DNA of 63,186 nucleotides from an uncultured Lactobacillus sp. (GTDB taxonomy: Bacteria > Bacillota > Bacilli > Lactobacillales > Lactobacillaceae): contig CAJLBJ010000008.1 of NCBI GenBank assembly GCA_905204935.1, forward strand, positions 1 through 63,186, in the 5' to 3' direction. Positions 44,945 through 54,185 of this stretch are shown here, one piece after another (the stretch's first letter is position 1; every line of letters begins with the position of its first letter). Both the position numbers and the translations under genes were made by a program. A model generated the notes under the pieces. The model did no database searches and was not told where the DNA came from. It saw nothing but the letters and a program-made list of their open reading frames with translations.

Positions 44945-46384
44945 TTAGTTTAAGTTCTTTTGTTTTTCCCACTTCGCAATCAATGGTAAGATCACACCGA
45001 GTGCAATCATCAAGATTGGTAAGACGATGTTTAAGATTAACTCATGGGTATATTTAGCGGTGCCAGGTGTGGCATCGGTTGGGAAGATTCCGGCAGTTGC
45101 ACAGACAAAGGTCGCCACAAAACACCAGATTCCCACGGCTAAAGCTAATTTACGATTTTTTAAGAAGACATACTCAGAAGGAAATTCATCTTCTTTTAAG
45201 CGAATCTTGATGAACGCCCAGAATAAAAAGCACGTTGAGTAAGGCGAAACAATTCCGTTGATGTTTAATAACCAGTTAAAGATATCGGTCATTTCGGGCA
45301 GCGTTGCACTCAAAAGTAAAATCACGGTACAAATGATGGTAGTAAGCCAATAACCGTTGATTGGTAGGCCTTGTTCATTAGTCTTAGTTAATTTGCTTGG
45401 CAAGAATTGTTTAGCGGTATCGGATAAAAACATCCGTGTACCAGCATCTAATAAGACGGCTAGTTGCGCACACATGTATAAAGCTTGTGTGATGGCAAAC
45501 AGATACATTAAGGATTTGCCAAGATGAAATTGTTGACCTAAAGCTAAGAAAGCATAGTATGAACCGTTCATCTTCAAATCATGTGGTAAATGATGGGCAT
45601 TAAAGAAGACGCCTAAAGAAAATGAGCCTAACACGGTTAAAAAGGCGGTCATGACAGCTAACATGATCATTGCCCGTGGGAAATCACGCTTGCCATCTTT
45701 CATCTGTGTGACGTAGGGCGCAACAAATTCAGCGCCGTTCATCGCAAAGATTAATAGCCCAAGAGACGATAAAAACTTCATGTCTAAGGTTGGCAAGAAA
45801 GCTTTAGCTGAAAAAGGCTGTGTGGCAATGTGACCACCTTGCCCAAGTGAAACAAAGGTCATAAAGACAAACATGATCGACATGATAAACATGGCGCCCC
45901 CGCCTAGGATGCTAAGCACTTGTAATGAGTTTTTTAGGCGATGTTGCACCCAAATGAATAAAATAAAAATAATTGCAGTAGCTAAGGCGAATTGCGAGTT
46001 GGTCAATTTGTTTTCCATCGAGTTATCACCCCAAATCAACCACCCAAAAGAAACGACCATTGAATTGGCGACATCGACTAGGTAAGGCAAACCAGTTACC
46101 CAATAAATCCAGGCACAAAGGTAGCCCCAGTTATCACCTGAAGTCTTACGGACCCACGATGACATACCACCTGACTCCTTACTAAAAGCCGAACCTAGAT
46201 TACCTACGATTAGTTCGTAAGGCAAAACATAAACAAACAACATAATAATCCATGATGTGACCACGCCTAAGCCTTGGTTTTTGAAGTTGTAGATGATGTC
46301 ATCAAAACCGATTACGGTAACAAAATCCATCAAAGCCAAGACGGGCCAAGCGATATATCGTTTCTTGATGAGATTACTCATCAT
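44945..46384 (-). CDS. APC-family amino-acid permease (GadC/YjeM-like)
   Basis: 479 residues and about 12 membrane segments. The first helix region PVLALMDFVTVIGFDDIIYNFKNQGLGVV and the ESGGMSSWVRK stretch (about 70-80) fit the glutamate/GABA-antiporter subgroup of the APC superfamily, which often exchanges an amino acid for its decarboxylation or deamination product. No decarboxylase gene lies next to it, so substrate is open. It is downstream of the opp operon on the same strand but separated by a strong terminator and a structured leader. Confidence 0.85.
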   Translation of the reverse strand: MMSNLIKKRYIAWPVLALMDFVTVIGFDDIIYNFKNQGLGVVTSWIIMLFVYVLPYELIVGNLGSAFSKESGGMSSWVRKTSGDNWGYLCAWIYWVTGLPYLVDVANSMVVSFGWLIWGDNSMENKLTNSQFALATAIIFILFIWVQHRLKNSLQVLSILGGGAMFIMSIMFVFMTFVSLGQGGHIATQPFSAKAFLPTLDMKFLSSLGLLIFAMNGAEFVAPYVTQMKDGKRDFPRAMIMLAVMTAFLTVLGSFSLGVFFNAHHLPHDLKMNGSYYAFLALGQQFHLGKSLMYLFAITQALYMCAQLAVLLDAGTRMFLSDTAKQFLPSKLTKTNEQGLPINGYWLTTIICTVILLLSATLPEMTDIFNWLLNINGIVSPYSTCFLFWAFIKIRLKEDEFPSEYVFLKNRKLALAVGIWCFVATFVCATAGIFPTDATPGTAKYTHELILNIVLPILMIALGVILPLIAKWEKQKNLN

Positions 46385-46481
46385 GAAAACCCCCTTATGA
46401 AAATTAATGGTAAAATAAAAAGATTATTTTTATTATAACGCAAAAGTTTTGAAAAAATGAGGCCTCTTTTTCATGTTTATA

Positions 46482-46579
46482 CAAAAAAGCCCTGCTTACT
46501 GAAAAATAGTAAAAAGGGCTTAAAAATTAATAACTTTAATTTTTGCTGATGACTCTATCGGTTCAATTAGACCAAGAGC
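46482..46579. repeat. Dispersed structured intergenic repeat, copy B
   Basis: Same order as copy A at 19130: hairpin (AAGCCC...TTACT / AGTAA...GGGCTT, 46486-46521), AATAACTTTAATTTTTG, then AGAGCAAAAAA running into the neighbouring terminator. By eye about two-thirds of positions agree with copy A. On the minus strand the hairpin plus T run forms a second terminator about 100 bases behind the first. Confidence 0.55.
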
Positions 46580-46617
46580 AAAAAAACCCGAGTGGGAGCA
46601 TCAAGCCCACTCGGGTT
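46579..46617 (-). terminator. Terminator of the opp operon
   Basis: On the minus strand AACCCGAGTGGG pairs perfectly with CCCACTCGGGTT around a 9-base loop, then seven T. Confidence 0.92.
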
Positions 46618-46676
46618 AAGGAGTTGTCTAACCGTAGTCAATAACTGACCTTAGTTAAAAAGTATTTTGTTATCGA

Positions 46677-48428
46677 TTATTTAGAGAAGGATACATTTTC
46701 CCAGAGGTAGTAACTCTTACTTACTTGGTTAGTGTAACCTTTGATGTTTTTAGCTACTGGAGTTGCATCATAGTAATATTGCATTGGCACAACATAAGCT
46801 TCTTTGTTCATGTATTCTTGCCACTTGTAGAATTGCTTGATGCGGTATTTTGTATTGAATGATTTAGCAGAATCGATGTTTGCTAACAACGTGTTATTTT
46901 CTTTAGAGACGAAACGAGACATGTTGTATGGTGCACCTTCGCTGTAAAGGTCGTTAGGGGATGGTTCAGAAGATAAGGACCATGCACCCATGAACATATC
47001 GATGCCCTTAACGTCGTTTTGAACTTTATCGTAGAAGTTATTGAAATCAAGGAGACGACCGTTAACAAGTTTCACACGTAAACCAACTTTTTTCCATTGT
47101 TGGATGTAGTTTTTGATGATAGCTTCTTGGTCGGCAGAACCACTCATTGCTGCGAGGTAGATGGTTAACTTCTTACCATTAGGATCGGTTCTGTAGCCAT
47201 CTTTGCCTTTCTTGTAGCCGGCTTTGTCTAAAAGATTATTAGCTTTCTTCAAGTTATAAGCATACCCTTTGACGCTCTTGTCGTGGTAATCACCAAATGC
47301 AGGTGGGATAAGCGTTGTTGCGCGAGTCTTTAAACCATAACCAAACTTGTCGCTGACTTGTTGGATATTCATCGCATAAGCGATTGCTTGACGCAAAGAG
47401 CGGTTGTTCATTTTAGCGTTTTTATCCATGACGTTTTTAGAAGTTTCGTTGTCAAATTTACCAACTTTAAATGCCAAGTAATTATAAGCTAATTCTTGTT
47501 TACCGGTGTAAACGTAGCCGTCAACTTTTTTGTTCTTACCGTAAACAGAGCTTGGTAATTGCCATAAGATGTCGTATTTCTTAGACTTCAAAGCAGCACT
47601 TGCTGAAGAAGGAGAAACTGTTTCGATGGTAATCTTGTCAAACTTAGGCTTTTTACCAAAGTAATATGGGTTTGGTACCCATTCAATAGATTCGCCTTGA
47701 ACAATCTTTTTGATCATGTAAGGGCCGTAGTATAAAGGTGCTTTACGGATTTTATCGGAAGATTGTAAGTCTTTGAATGGTACGTCTTTAAGGTAGTGAT
47801 ATGGTGAAGCAAATTCCCAAATATAACCAGACCCAGAAGTGGTCATGCCGGGTTTCATTTCTTTGAAGTGGATCACTAAGGTGTGATCATCTTTGATTTC
47901 TAAACCAGAGATGCTGTCAGCTTTACCTTCGTGGTATTCTTCCATCCCTTCGATGTTTTTCAAACTATCAGTGTAACGTGAACTACCGCTATCTTTGTTA
48001 GCGATGATTTCATAAGAATAAACGATATCTTTAGCCACTAAAGGTTGACCATCGGACCATTTAACTTTAGGGTTGATGGTGATTGTGGCTGTTTTAGCAT
48101 TTTGATCAAATGAGATATCAGCTGCGCCACCTTTGACAAACTTGTAGTTATCATCGGTTTTAAATAATGGCATATCACCAAATTGTGCGAAGGTAGAATC
48201 GTTAGCGTCATCGGATAAACCATCGTTAAAGATTCCTTTAAATGCTGAATCACTGACATAACCAATTTTAAGTGTACCACCTTTTTTAGCAGCTTTCTTA
48301 TTGTTATAAGCGAGTGGTAAATTAGCTTGTTTTGTAGCGGCGGCTACGCTTTGAGCGCCTGAAGCAAAACTAAGTGCAACGACAGAAAGTAAGGTTGCCA
48401 TATAGGCAAGTGATTTTCTTAACTTCAT
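46677..48428 (-). CDS. oppA: Oligopeptide ABC transporter substrate-binding protein OppA
   Basis: 583 residues of the SBP_bac_5 type. The mature start KKGGTLKIGYVSDSAFKGIFN and the segment KWSDGQPLVAKDIVYSYEII (about 117-136) are typical. The signal sequence (to about residue 31) ends SVAAATK and has no cysteine, so there is no lipobox; most Gram-positive OppA proteins are lipoproteins. It may be released by signal peptidase I or stay anchored by an uncleaved signal helix. It delivers peptides to OppBC. Last gene of the oppDFBCA operon. Confidence 0.93.
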   Translation of the reverse strand: MKLRKSLAYMATLLSVVALSFASGAQSVAAATKQANLPLAYNNKKAAKKGGTLKIGYVSDSAFKGIFNDGLSDDANDSTFAQFGDMPLFKTDDNYKFVKGGAADISFDQNAKTATITINPKVKWSDGQPLVAKDIVYSYEIIANKDSGSSRYTDSLKNIEGMEEYHEGKADSISGLEIKDDHTLVIHFKEMKPGMTTSGSGYIWEFASPYHYLKDVPFKDLQSSDKIRKAPLYYGPYMIKKIVQGESIEWVPNPYYFGKKPKFDKITIETVSPSSASAALKSKKYDILWQLPSSVYGKNKKVDGYVYTGKQELAYNYLAFKVGKFDNETSKNVMDKNAKMNNRSLRQAIAYAMNIQQVSDKFGYGLKTRATTLIPPAFGDYHDKSVKGYAYNLKKANNLLDKAGYKKGKDGYRTDPNGKKLTIYLAAMSGSADQEAIIKNYIQQWKKVGLRVKLVNGRLLDFNNFYDKVQNDVKGIDMFMGAWSLSSEPSPNDLYSEGAPYNMSRFVSKENNTLLANIDSAKSFNTKYRIKQFYKWQEYMNKEAYVVPMQYYYDATPVAKNIKGYTNQVSKSYYLWENVSFSK

Positions 48429-48461
48429 AAAGCTATTTCCCCTTTACATATTTTTTTAGAA

Positions 48462-49403
48462 TTAACCCAAACGCTGACGGGCATCAGCCGTTCTACGCAA
48501 AACATTTCCGACATAACTGATACCGACACATAAAACTAAGATGAGTACTGATGCAGGGACCCACACCCATGGCATGCCGGTTAAAACGTCTGGATCGGTC
48601 GCATAACCAATCAAGGTTCCTAAACTAGGCACATCATTTGGTAAACCGAAACCTAAGAAGGTCAAACTAACTTCGATCCCGATGTTAGCAGCCAAACTTA
48701 AAGTAGCGTCGACAATGATAATAGAACTTAAATTAGGAAGTAATTCTCGAAACATTATTTTAAGATCACTGGTGCCCGAGGTCTTTGAAGCGCTGATATA
48801 GTCTTTGCGCGACTCGGATAGTGCTTTGGAACGAATCAACCGAGCCGTTCCAACCCAATAAAATGCGGCCATCACCAAGATGAAAGTCCAGATGTTGTAA
48901 TGTGGAATGACCGTAACCAAAACGATGATTAACATCAACGTTGGTAAGACTAACATAAAATCTAAGAAGCGCATCATGATGTTATCGACTAAACCGCCGT
49001 AATAGCCGGCGATGATACCATAGATGATGCCGATGATTTCCATTAAAAAGGTGATTGATAAGCCAATAATCAAGGAGTTGCGTCCACCAAGAATTAACAT
49101 CTTAAAGACATCACGTCCTCCTTGATCAGCCCCTAAAATCATCCCGTCAGTACCAGGTTTGTTATATTGTGCAAAGATATCAACGGTCATGACCTTAGAA
49201 GTCTTCAAGAAAAGTGCGCCGATAAAAATCCCTAAAAAGATGATTATTAAGACGATTAATGCACCTAAAGCCCAACGATCTTTAGCAAATTCACGCATCA
49301 AGACTCGTAAGCCAGAGGGTTGTTCGTTTTGCTTGAGATTAGCGATGATTTGCTCATCATCATAGGCTTTTTCTGGTTTTTGTTTTTTATTATTAAAGAG
49401 CAT
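48462..49403 (-). CDS. oppC: Oligopeptide ABC transporter permease OppC
   Basis: 313 residues from the ATG at 49403, preceded by AAGGGGG; the frame extends to 49454 inside oppB and that part is rejected. One N-terminal membrane segment, then five in the BPD_transp_1 domain. The EAA loop with ALSESRKDYISASKTSGTSDLKIMFRELLPN contacts the ATPases. It ends in a cytoplasmic RRTADARQRLG. Co-transcribed, 22 bases after oppB. Confidence 0.93.
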   Translation of the reverse strand: MLFNNKKQKPEKAYDDEQIIANLKQNEQPSGLRVLMREFAKDRWALGALIVLIIIFLGIFIGALFLKTSKVMTVDIFAQYNKPGTDGMILGADQGGRDVFKMLILGGRNSLIIGLSITFLMEIIGIIYGIIAGYYGGLVDNIMMRFLDFMLVLPTLMLIIVLVTVIPHYNIWTFILVMAAFYWVGTARLIRSKALSESRKDYISASKTSGTSDLKIMFRELLPNLSSIIIVDATLSLAANIGIEVSLTFLGFGLPNDVPSLGTLIGYATDPDVLTGMPWVWVPASVLILVLCVGISYVGNVLRRTADARQRLG

Positions 49404-49425
49404 AATCTTATTTCCCCCTTGCAGA

Positions 49426-50385
49426 TTATTCGATGCGAATCCGTGGATCGACAATGCTTAAGATGATATCGGATAGTAGGGTACCTAAAAGGTTTAAGAT
49501 ACCATAAAGCAAGACTAAAACGGTGATAACGGAATAATCGCGGTTGGTGATTGAATCGACAAACAACAAGCCCATGCCAGGGTAAGCAAAGACAGTTTCA
49601 ACAAAGATTGAACCACCTAAAAGTCCGGTAATTGAATAGCCGGCAAATGCAGCGATTGGTAAAAGAGAGTTACGTAAGATGTGACGATTAAAGACTTTCT
49701 TTTCAGGAACACCTTTAGCACGTGCAGTCTTAACGTAATCTTGGTTTTTAGAATCGATGATTTCACTACGTAAATATTGCACTACACTAGTTGTTGATAA
49801 TAATGACATTAAAAGTGCAGGCAAGATCATGTGATAGATACGACTAAAGACATAATTTAGACCGCCACCAGCAGAAACCGAGACCGAACCAGATGTTGGG
49901 AACCAACCTAAAACATAACCAAATAACCACAAACCTAACAGATAAAAGACGAAGGCAGGAATAGCATAAGAAATGTAGTTATAGATTTGGATGGCCTTAT
50001 CTTTTTTACTATTTTCATGACGACCAGCAATTACACCTAAAGGAATTGCGATCACATAACTTAAGATAACCGTTGCTAAGGAAAGCCATAAAGTGTTGGC
50101 TGCCCGTGAAGCAATTAGGTTGAGAACGGGTGATTTGAATTGGTAACTGATACCAAAATCACCGTGGAAAATATTTTTAACCCAGCGGAAATATTGCACA
50201 TACCAAGGATCAAACAATCCAGCGGCCTTTTTTAAAGCCTCGATTTGACTAGGAGAAGTTTGTGGAGTCACCTTGCCGGTAAATGGATCGCCAGGCATGG
50301 CTTTAGCTAATACAAAAACTAAGATACTTAAGATAATAATTTGCGGAATCATTAATAAGATCCGCCGCAAAATTGTTTTCCACAT
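49426..50385 (-). CDS. oppB: Oligopeptide ABC transporter permease OppB
   Basis: 319 residues. N-terminal segment RRILLMIPQIIILSILVFVLAKAMPGDPF followed by an extracellular stretch and five segments. The EAA loop RSEIIDSKNQDYVKTARAKGVPEKKVFNRHILRNSLLP (about 206-243) is complete. Forms the channel with OppC. Starts one base after the end of oppF. Confidence 0.93.
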   Translation of the reverse strand: MWKTILRRILLMIPQIIILSILVFVLAKAMPGDPFTGKVTPQTSPSQIEALKKAAGLFDPWYVQYFRWVKNIFHGDFGISYQFKSPVLNLIASRAANTLWLSLATVILSYVIAIPLGVIAGRHENSKKDKAIQIYNYISYAIPAFVFYLLGLWLFGYVLGWFPTSGSVSVSAGGGLNYVFSRIYHMILPALLMSLLSTTSVVQYLRSEIIDSKNQDYVKTARAKGVPEKKVFNRHILRNSLLPIAAFAGYSITGLLGGSIFVETVFAYPGMGLLFVDSITNRDYSVITVLVLLYGILNLLGTLLSDIILSIVDPRIRIE

Positions 50386-50386
50386 C

Positions 50387-51337
50387 TTATTTCCCCTCCT
50401 TTTGTTCTGGTAGGGCTACCCAGTGAGTATCTGAGATTTGGCGTAATGGATAGACTCGACCGTTTTCGTCATAATAGGAATATTGATTTTCTTGGAATTC
50501 TTGTTCAACTTGTTGGCGTAGTGCACGATTTTTTGCACGATTTGTAACATCAACACGTGGAATAGCCGCTAATAAGCGCTTGGTGTAGATATGTTGTGGA
50601 TTTTGGTAAATATCTTGGCGTGAGCCGATTTCCACGAAACGCCCACGGTGCATGATGGCTAAGTTATCACACATATGATAAACGACACCTAAGTCATGTG
50701 AGATAAACATAAATGAGACACCAAATTCTTTTTGAATCTTTTTCATGTAGTTTAAAACTTGTGCTTGCACAGATAAGTCAAGCGCTGAAACGGGTTCGTC
50801 GGCGATGATGAGCTTGGGATTGGATGCTACAGCCCGTGCAACCCCGATTCTTTGTCGTTGTCCCCCGGAAAATTGATGGGGGTACTTGTAAAGCGAGTCA
50901 CGCTCTAACCCAACGATTTCTAAGAGATGTGCTACTTTTTCGACTATTTCGTGTTGGCTGAGTTGTTCGAAGTTACGTAACGGTTCGGCAATAATGTCTA
51001 AAATCTTTTTACGTGGATTCAAGCTGGAAAGTGAATCTTGAAAAATCATTTGCACATCTTTGTTGTATTTAGTTTTGGTTCTAGTATGCTTTTTAGTTAC
51101 ATCATTTCCTTGATACAAAATCTGTCCGGAAGTCGTCTTTTCAAGGCCAACAATTGATTTACCAATGGTTGATTTACCTGAACCAGATTCGCCGATGATA
51201 CCATAACTTTCACCTTGTTTGATTTCAAAGGTTACTCCATCAACGGCATAAACATAATCGGTGATACGATTAAAAAAACCAGACCGAATTGGATAGTGTA
51301 CGCAAAGATCTTTTATCTCTATTAAGTTGTTGCTCAT
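50387..51337 (-). CDS. oppF: Oligopeptide ABC transporter ATPase OppF
   Basis: 316 residues. Walker A GESGSGKST (about 47-55), Q-loop MIFQDSLSSLNPRKKI, signature SGGQRQRIGVARA (about 158-170), Walker B LIIADEPVSALD (about 177-188), H-loop FISHDLG, and the C-terminal OligoHPY extension with YTKRLLAAIPRVD. Couples ATP hydrolysis to peptide import with OppD. Confidence 0.95.
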   Translation of the reverse strand: MSNNLIEIKDLCVHYPIRSGFFNRITDYVYAVDGVTFEIKQGESYGIIGESGSGKSTIGKSIVGLEKTTSGQILYQGNDVTKKHTRTKTKYNKDVQMIFQDSLSSLNPRKKILDIIAEPLRNFEQLSQHEIVEKVAHLLEIVGLERDSLYKYPHQFSGGQRQRIGVARAVASNPKLIIADEPVSALDLSVQAQVLNYMKKIQKEFGVSFMFISHDLGVVYHMCDNLAIMHRGRFVEIGSRQDIYQNPQHIYTKRLLAAIPRVDVTNRAKNRALRQQVEQEFQENQYSYYDENGRVYPLRQISDTHWVALPEQKEGK

Positions 51338-51348
51338 ATGTTGTCCCC

Positions 51349-52341
51349 CTATCTCTCGTCTTTAAAGGTGAATTCTTGATAACAAGTGCACCGTACCAGA
51401 TGTTGTGGTTCGACTTCGTGTAATGTTGGATGTTGCTCATGAGCACTAGCGTTAATCCAAGAAATACGTTTAGCAAAGCGACAACCGTCATGAGGCATGT
51501 TTTTGAGTGATGGTACCATTCCATCGATAACATAAAGCTGGTCGGAGATGCTTTCTTTTTGTGGCATTGATCGTAATAAAGAACGAGTATAAGGATGTTT
51601 AGGGTTTGTAAAAATTTGTTCAACGCTACCTAATTCAACGATTTGACCGGCATACATAACAGCTACACGATCGGCAATTTCAGCTACGACACCTAAATCG
51701 TGGGTGATTAAGATGATGCCGGCGTGGTTTTGTGCTTGGATATCTTTTAAAAGATCTAAAATTTGTGCTTGAATTGTAACGTCTAGTGCTGTCGTTGGTT
51801 CATCAGCGATGATGATTTCTGGTTTACAAGCAATAGCGATTGCAATAATGATTCTTTGGCGCATCCCACCTGAAAGTTGGTGTGGATATTGGCGAGCCAC
51901 ACGTTTAGGATTAGGGATACCGACTTGTTGTAAAAGTTCTAAGACGCGTTTTTGCTTGCTTTCTTCATCTAAAGTGGTGTGTAAATCGAGATTTTCTTTA
52001 ATTTGATCTTCGATACGCATCAATGGATTTAAAGCAGCCAAGGGATCTTGGAAAATCATTCCAATGTTGTTGCCACGTAATTTATCCATTTGATCGATAC
52101 TTAATTGAAGCAAATCTTGATCTAGATAGTTGATGCTACCTTCAACTTTTGTGTTGTTGTAGTTGTGTAAGCCAATAATACTTGTGGCTAAGGTGCTTTT
52201 ACCACAGCCAGATTCACCCACGATAGCAAGAACTTCATCTTTTTTTAAATCGAGATTAATATCTTCGATTGCTGTATAAAATTGCCCGTCTAGTTTAAAA
52301 GATGTATTTAAACCACGGATTTTTAATAGCGTTTCATTCAT
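51349..52341 (-). CDS. oppD: Oligopeptide ABC transporter ATPase OppD
   Basis: 330 residues. Walker [10 protein letters not shown] (about 42-50), Q-loop [10 protein letters not shown], signature [15 protein letters not shown] (about 159-173), Walker [14 protein letters not shown]-loop LITHDLG, and an OligoHPY tail with [10 protein letters not shown]. The tail contains cysteines (DGCRFAKR ... VRCTCY) like those that bind an iron-sulphur cluster in related Opp/Dpp ATPases. First gene of the operon, which is read from a promoter at 52396-52424. Confidence 0.95.
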   Translation of the reverse strand: MNETLLKIRGLNTSFKLDGQFYTAIEDINLDLKKDEVLAIVGESGCGKSTLATSIIGLHNYNNTKVEGSINYLDQDLLQLSIDQMDKLRGNNIGMIFQDPLAALNPLMRIEDQIKENLDLHTTLDEESKQKRVLELLQQVGIPNPKRVARQYPHQLSGGMRQRIIIAIAIACKPEIIIADEPTTALDVTIQAQILDLLKDIQAQNHAGIILITHDLGVVAEIADRVAVMYAGQIVELGSVEQIFTNPKHPYTRSLLRSMPQKESISDQLYVIDGMVPSLKNMPHDGCRFAKRISWINASAHEQHPTLHEVEPQHLVRCTCYQEFTFKDER

Positions 52342-52758
52342 ACAAACCCCTCATTCGTTTAATTACTTTATGAATTATTAAAAAACAATGTCTGTATTGT
52401 AATATTTTCTAATAAATAACGCAATAGATTTTTAGAAATTTGTAATAAAAATATTATGTTTTTTGTAAATACAGTTAAAAAACACTGTTTTATAAAGGTT
52501 TTTGTTCAGGATATAAATTAGAAAATGTTTAGTTTAACTAATCTGATTTTTCTAATTTTTCTCATAATACACTTAAAAAAAGGTCAAAAAAGAACGGAAT
52601 AAGGTTAAATTCACAAAGATAGATGTTTTTTTGAGCATATCTTAAGAAGTTTCAAAGCTCTTTATGATAAAATTACATTTAATTCAAAAAGTTTTCAAAA
52701 TTAGTTATTATAATCAAGACCATAACAATTAGTTACACATGAAAGGAGTTCATTATTT
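52342..52758. other. Divergent control region oppD / htrA
   Basis: 417 very AT-rich bases. It contains the opp promoter with an overlapping CodY-like box (minus strand) and a TATAAT at 52709-52714 that probably serves htrA. No open frame and no hairpin terminator seen. Confidence 0.6.
52396..52424 (-). promoter_or_regulatory. Promoter of the opp operon with CodY-like box
   Basis: On the minus strand TTGCGT (52419-52424), 17 bases and TACAAT (52396-52401). The spacer contains a sequence that on the plus strand reads ATATTTTCTAATAAA (52402-52416), agreeing with the CodY consensus AATTTTCWGAAAATT at about 11 of 15 positions. Peptide-transport operons are classic CodY targets, but the match is modest. 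Confidence 0.5.
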
Positions 52759-54081
52759 ATGAACGAAGATAATCAATTTGATGGGGAATTCAAAGAAGTA
52801 CCTCCAACACAAGAAGAATTTACACAACCAGAAAAAAATGAAGAACCTAAAAGAACAAAACAATCCAAGTCTAATTTGCCTAAAATTTTTGTAGTAGCAT
52901 TGATTGGTGGTTTGTTAGGTGGTGGAATTGTCACAGGTGGCTATGCCTTATATGAAAATCGCACGGTTGACGGTGTGACCTCAAATAATTCATTAGGTAC
53001 GGCTAAGACAAGTAACATCAATGTTAATGTTAATAGTCAAACAACTAAAGCATTTGATAAGATTAAAGAAGCTGTGGTTTCGGTTGAAGCATACAGTACA
53101 AGTCAAAGCGATTCTTTAGAAGCTCTACTTGGTGGTATGGGTCAAGAAACGACTTCAACAAGTGAAGGGTCTGGTGTTATTTATAAGAAATCTGGCGACA
53201 CCGCCTTTATCGTAACGAATAATCACGTTATCTCTGGCGCAGATAGTGTTGAAGTTTTGCTTAGCTCTGGTAAAAAATTAAAGGCGACAGTTGTCGGACA
53301 TGATGCTATTACAGACTTGGCAGTTTTAAAGATTAACGCTGCAGATGTAAAACAAGTCGCAGATTTTGGAAATTCAGATAATATTAAAGTTGGTGAAACT
53401 GCCTTAGCTATCGGTTCTCCATTAGGCTCACAATATGCAACTTCGCTAACACAAGGGATTATTTCGGCTAAGAAGCGGACTGTTTCAGTAACTAACAGCA
53501 GTGGTGTAGAAACAGGTCAAGCAACAGTTATTCAAACTGATGCCGCAATTAACCCAGGTAACTCTGGTGGCCCATTGATCAACTTGGATGGACAAGTAAT
53601 CGGAATTAACTCGATGAAATTGGCAAGCACAGGTTCTGATGGAACTTCTGTTGAAGGTATGGGCTTTGCTATTCCAAGTAATGAAGTTGTCAATATCATT
53701 AATCAATTGGTTGCTAACGGTAAAGTGGTTCGTCCTGCTTTAGGGATTAGCTTGATTGATTTGACAAATGTTCCTGAAAATGAACGTGAATCATTGTTGA
53801 AATTACCAAGTGATGTTACAAGTGGGATTGTAGTTGCTGATATCAATAGTGATTCACCACTCAAGAACTCAGGCATTTCAAAATATGACGTAATTGTGGG
53901 CTTAGGTGGCAAAGATGTTACAGGTATTGCAACCTTAAGAGAAGCCTTGTATGATCACAAATTGGGTGATAGTGTGGCAATTAAGTACTATCACGATGGT
54001 AAGCTAAAAACAACAACGGTTAAATTAACACTTGAGGCAAATGATTCAAATACGTCAGCTGCTTCAAACGAAGGTCAATAA
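52759..54081 (+). CDS. htrA: HtrA-type serine protease
   Basis: 440 residues. A charged N-terminal tail, one membrane segment (about 44-67, IFVVALIGGLLGGGIVTGGYALYE), then a trypsin-like domain with catalytic triad H156 (NNHVIS), D186 (TDLAVLK) and S269 (NPGNSGGPL), and a C-terminal PDZ domain (about 320-425). It degrades misfolded exported proteins at the cell surface. AAAGGAG ribosome site; ends at a terminator. The wal operon normally found just upstream is 15.3 kb away. Confidence 0.96.
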   Translation: MNEDNQFDGEFKEVPPTQEEFTQPEKNEEPKRTKQSKSNLPKIFVVALIGGLLGGGIVTGGYALYENRTVDGVTSNNSLGTAKTSNINVNVNSQTTKAFDKIKEAVVSVEAYSTSQSDSLEALLGGMGQETTSTSEGSGVIYKKSGDTAFIVTNNHVISGADSVEVLLSSGKKLKATVVGHDAITDLAVLKINAADVKQVADFGNSDNIKVGETALAIGSPLGSQYATSLTQGIISAKKRTVSVTNSSGVETGQATVIQTDAAINPGNSGGPLINLDGQVIGINSMKLASTGSDGTSVEGMGFAIPSNEVVNIINQLVANGKVVRPALGISLIDLTNVPENERESLLKLPSDVTSGIVVADINSDSPLKNSGISKYDVIVGLGGKDVTGIATLREALYDHKLGDSVAIKYYHDGKLKTTTVKLTLEANDSNTSAASNEGQ

Positions 54082-54088
54082 TCGTAGA

Positions 54089-54118
54089 AAAGATCACTCT
54101 TCTTGAGTGGTCTTTTTT
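54089..54118 (+). terminator. Terminator after htrA
   Basis: AAAGATCACTC pairs with GAGTGGTCTTT around a short loop, then T run. Confidence 0.85.
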
Positions 54119-54185
54119 GTAGGTTGCATCAGCTAGAAGAATCGTCCATAATATATAGATGATTTTAGCCAAGTTTTACCCAGAA

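Larger units (their letters stand above)
46385..46676. other. Intergenic region between oppA and the permease gene
   Basis: 292 bases holding the opp terminator (46579-46617), copy B of the dispersed repeat (46482-46579) and the AT-rich promoter region of the permease. No open frame of note. Confidence 0.65.

Noticed and set aside
49404..49454. Longer start of oppC inside oppB
   Set aside because: No ribosome site; the ATG at 49403 follows AAGGGGG and avoids overlap with oppB.
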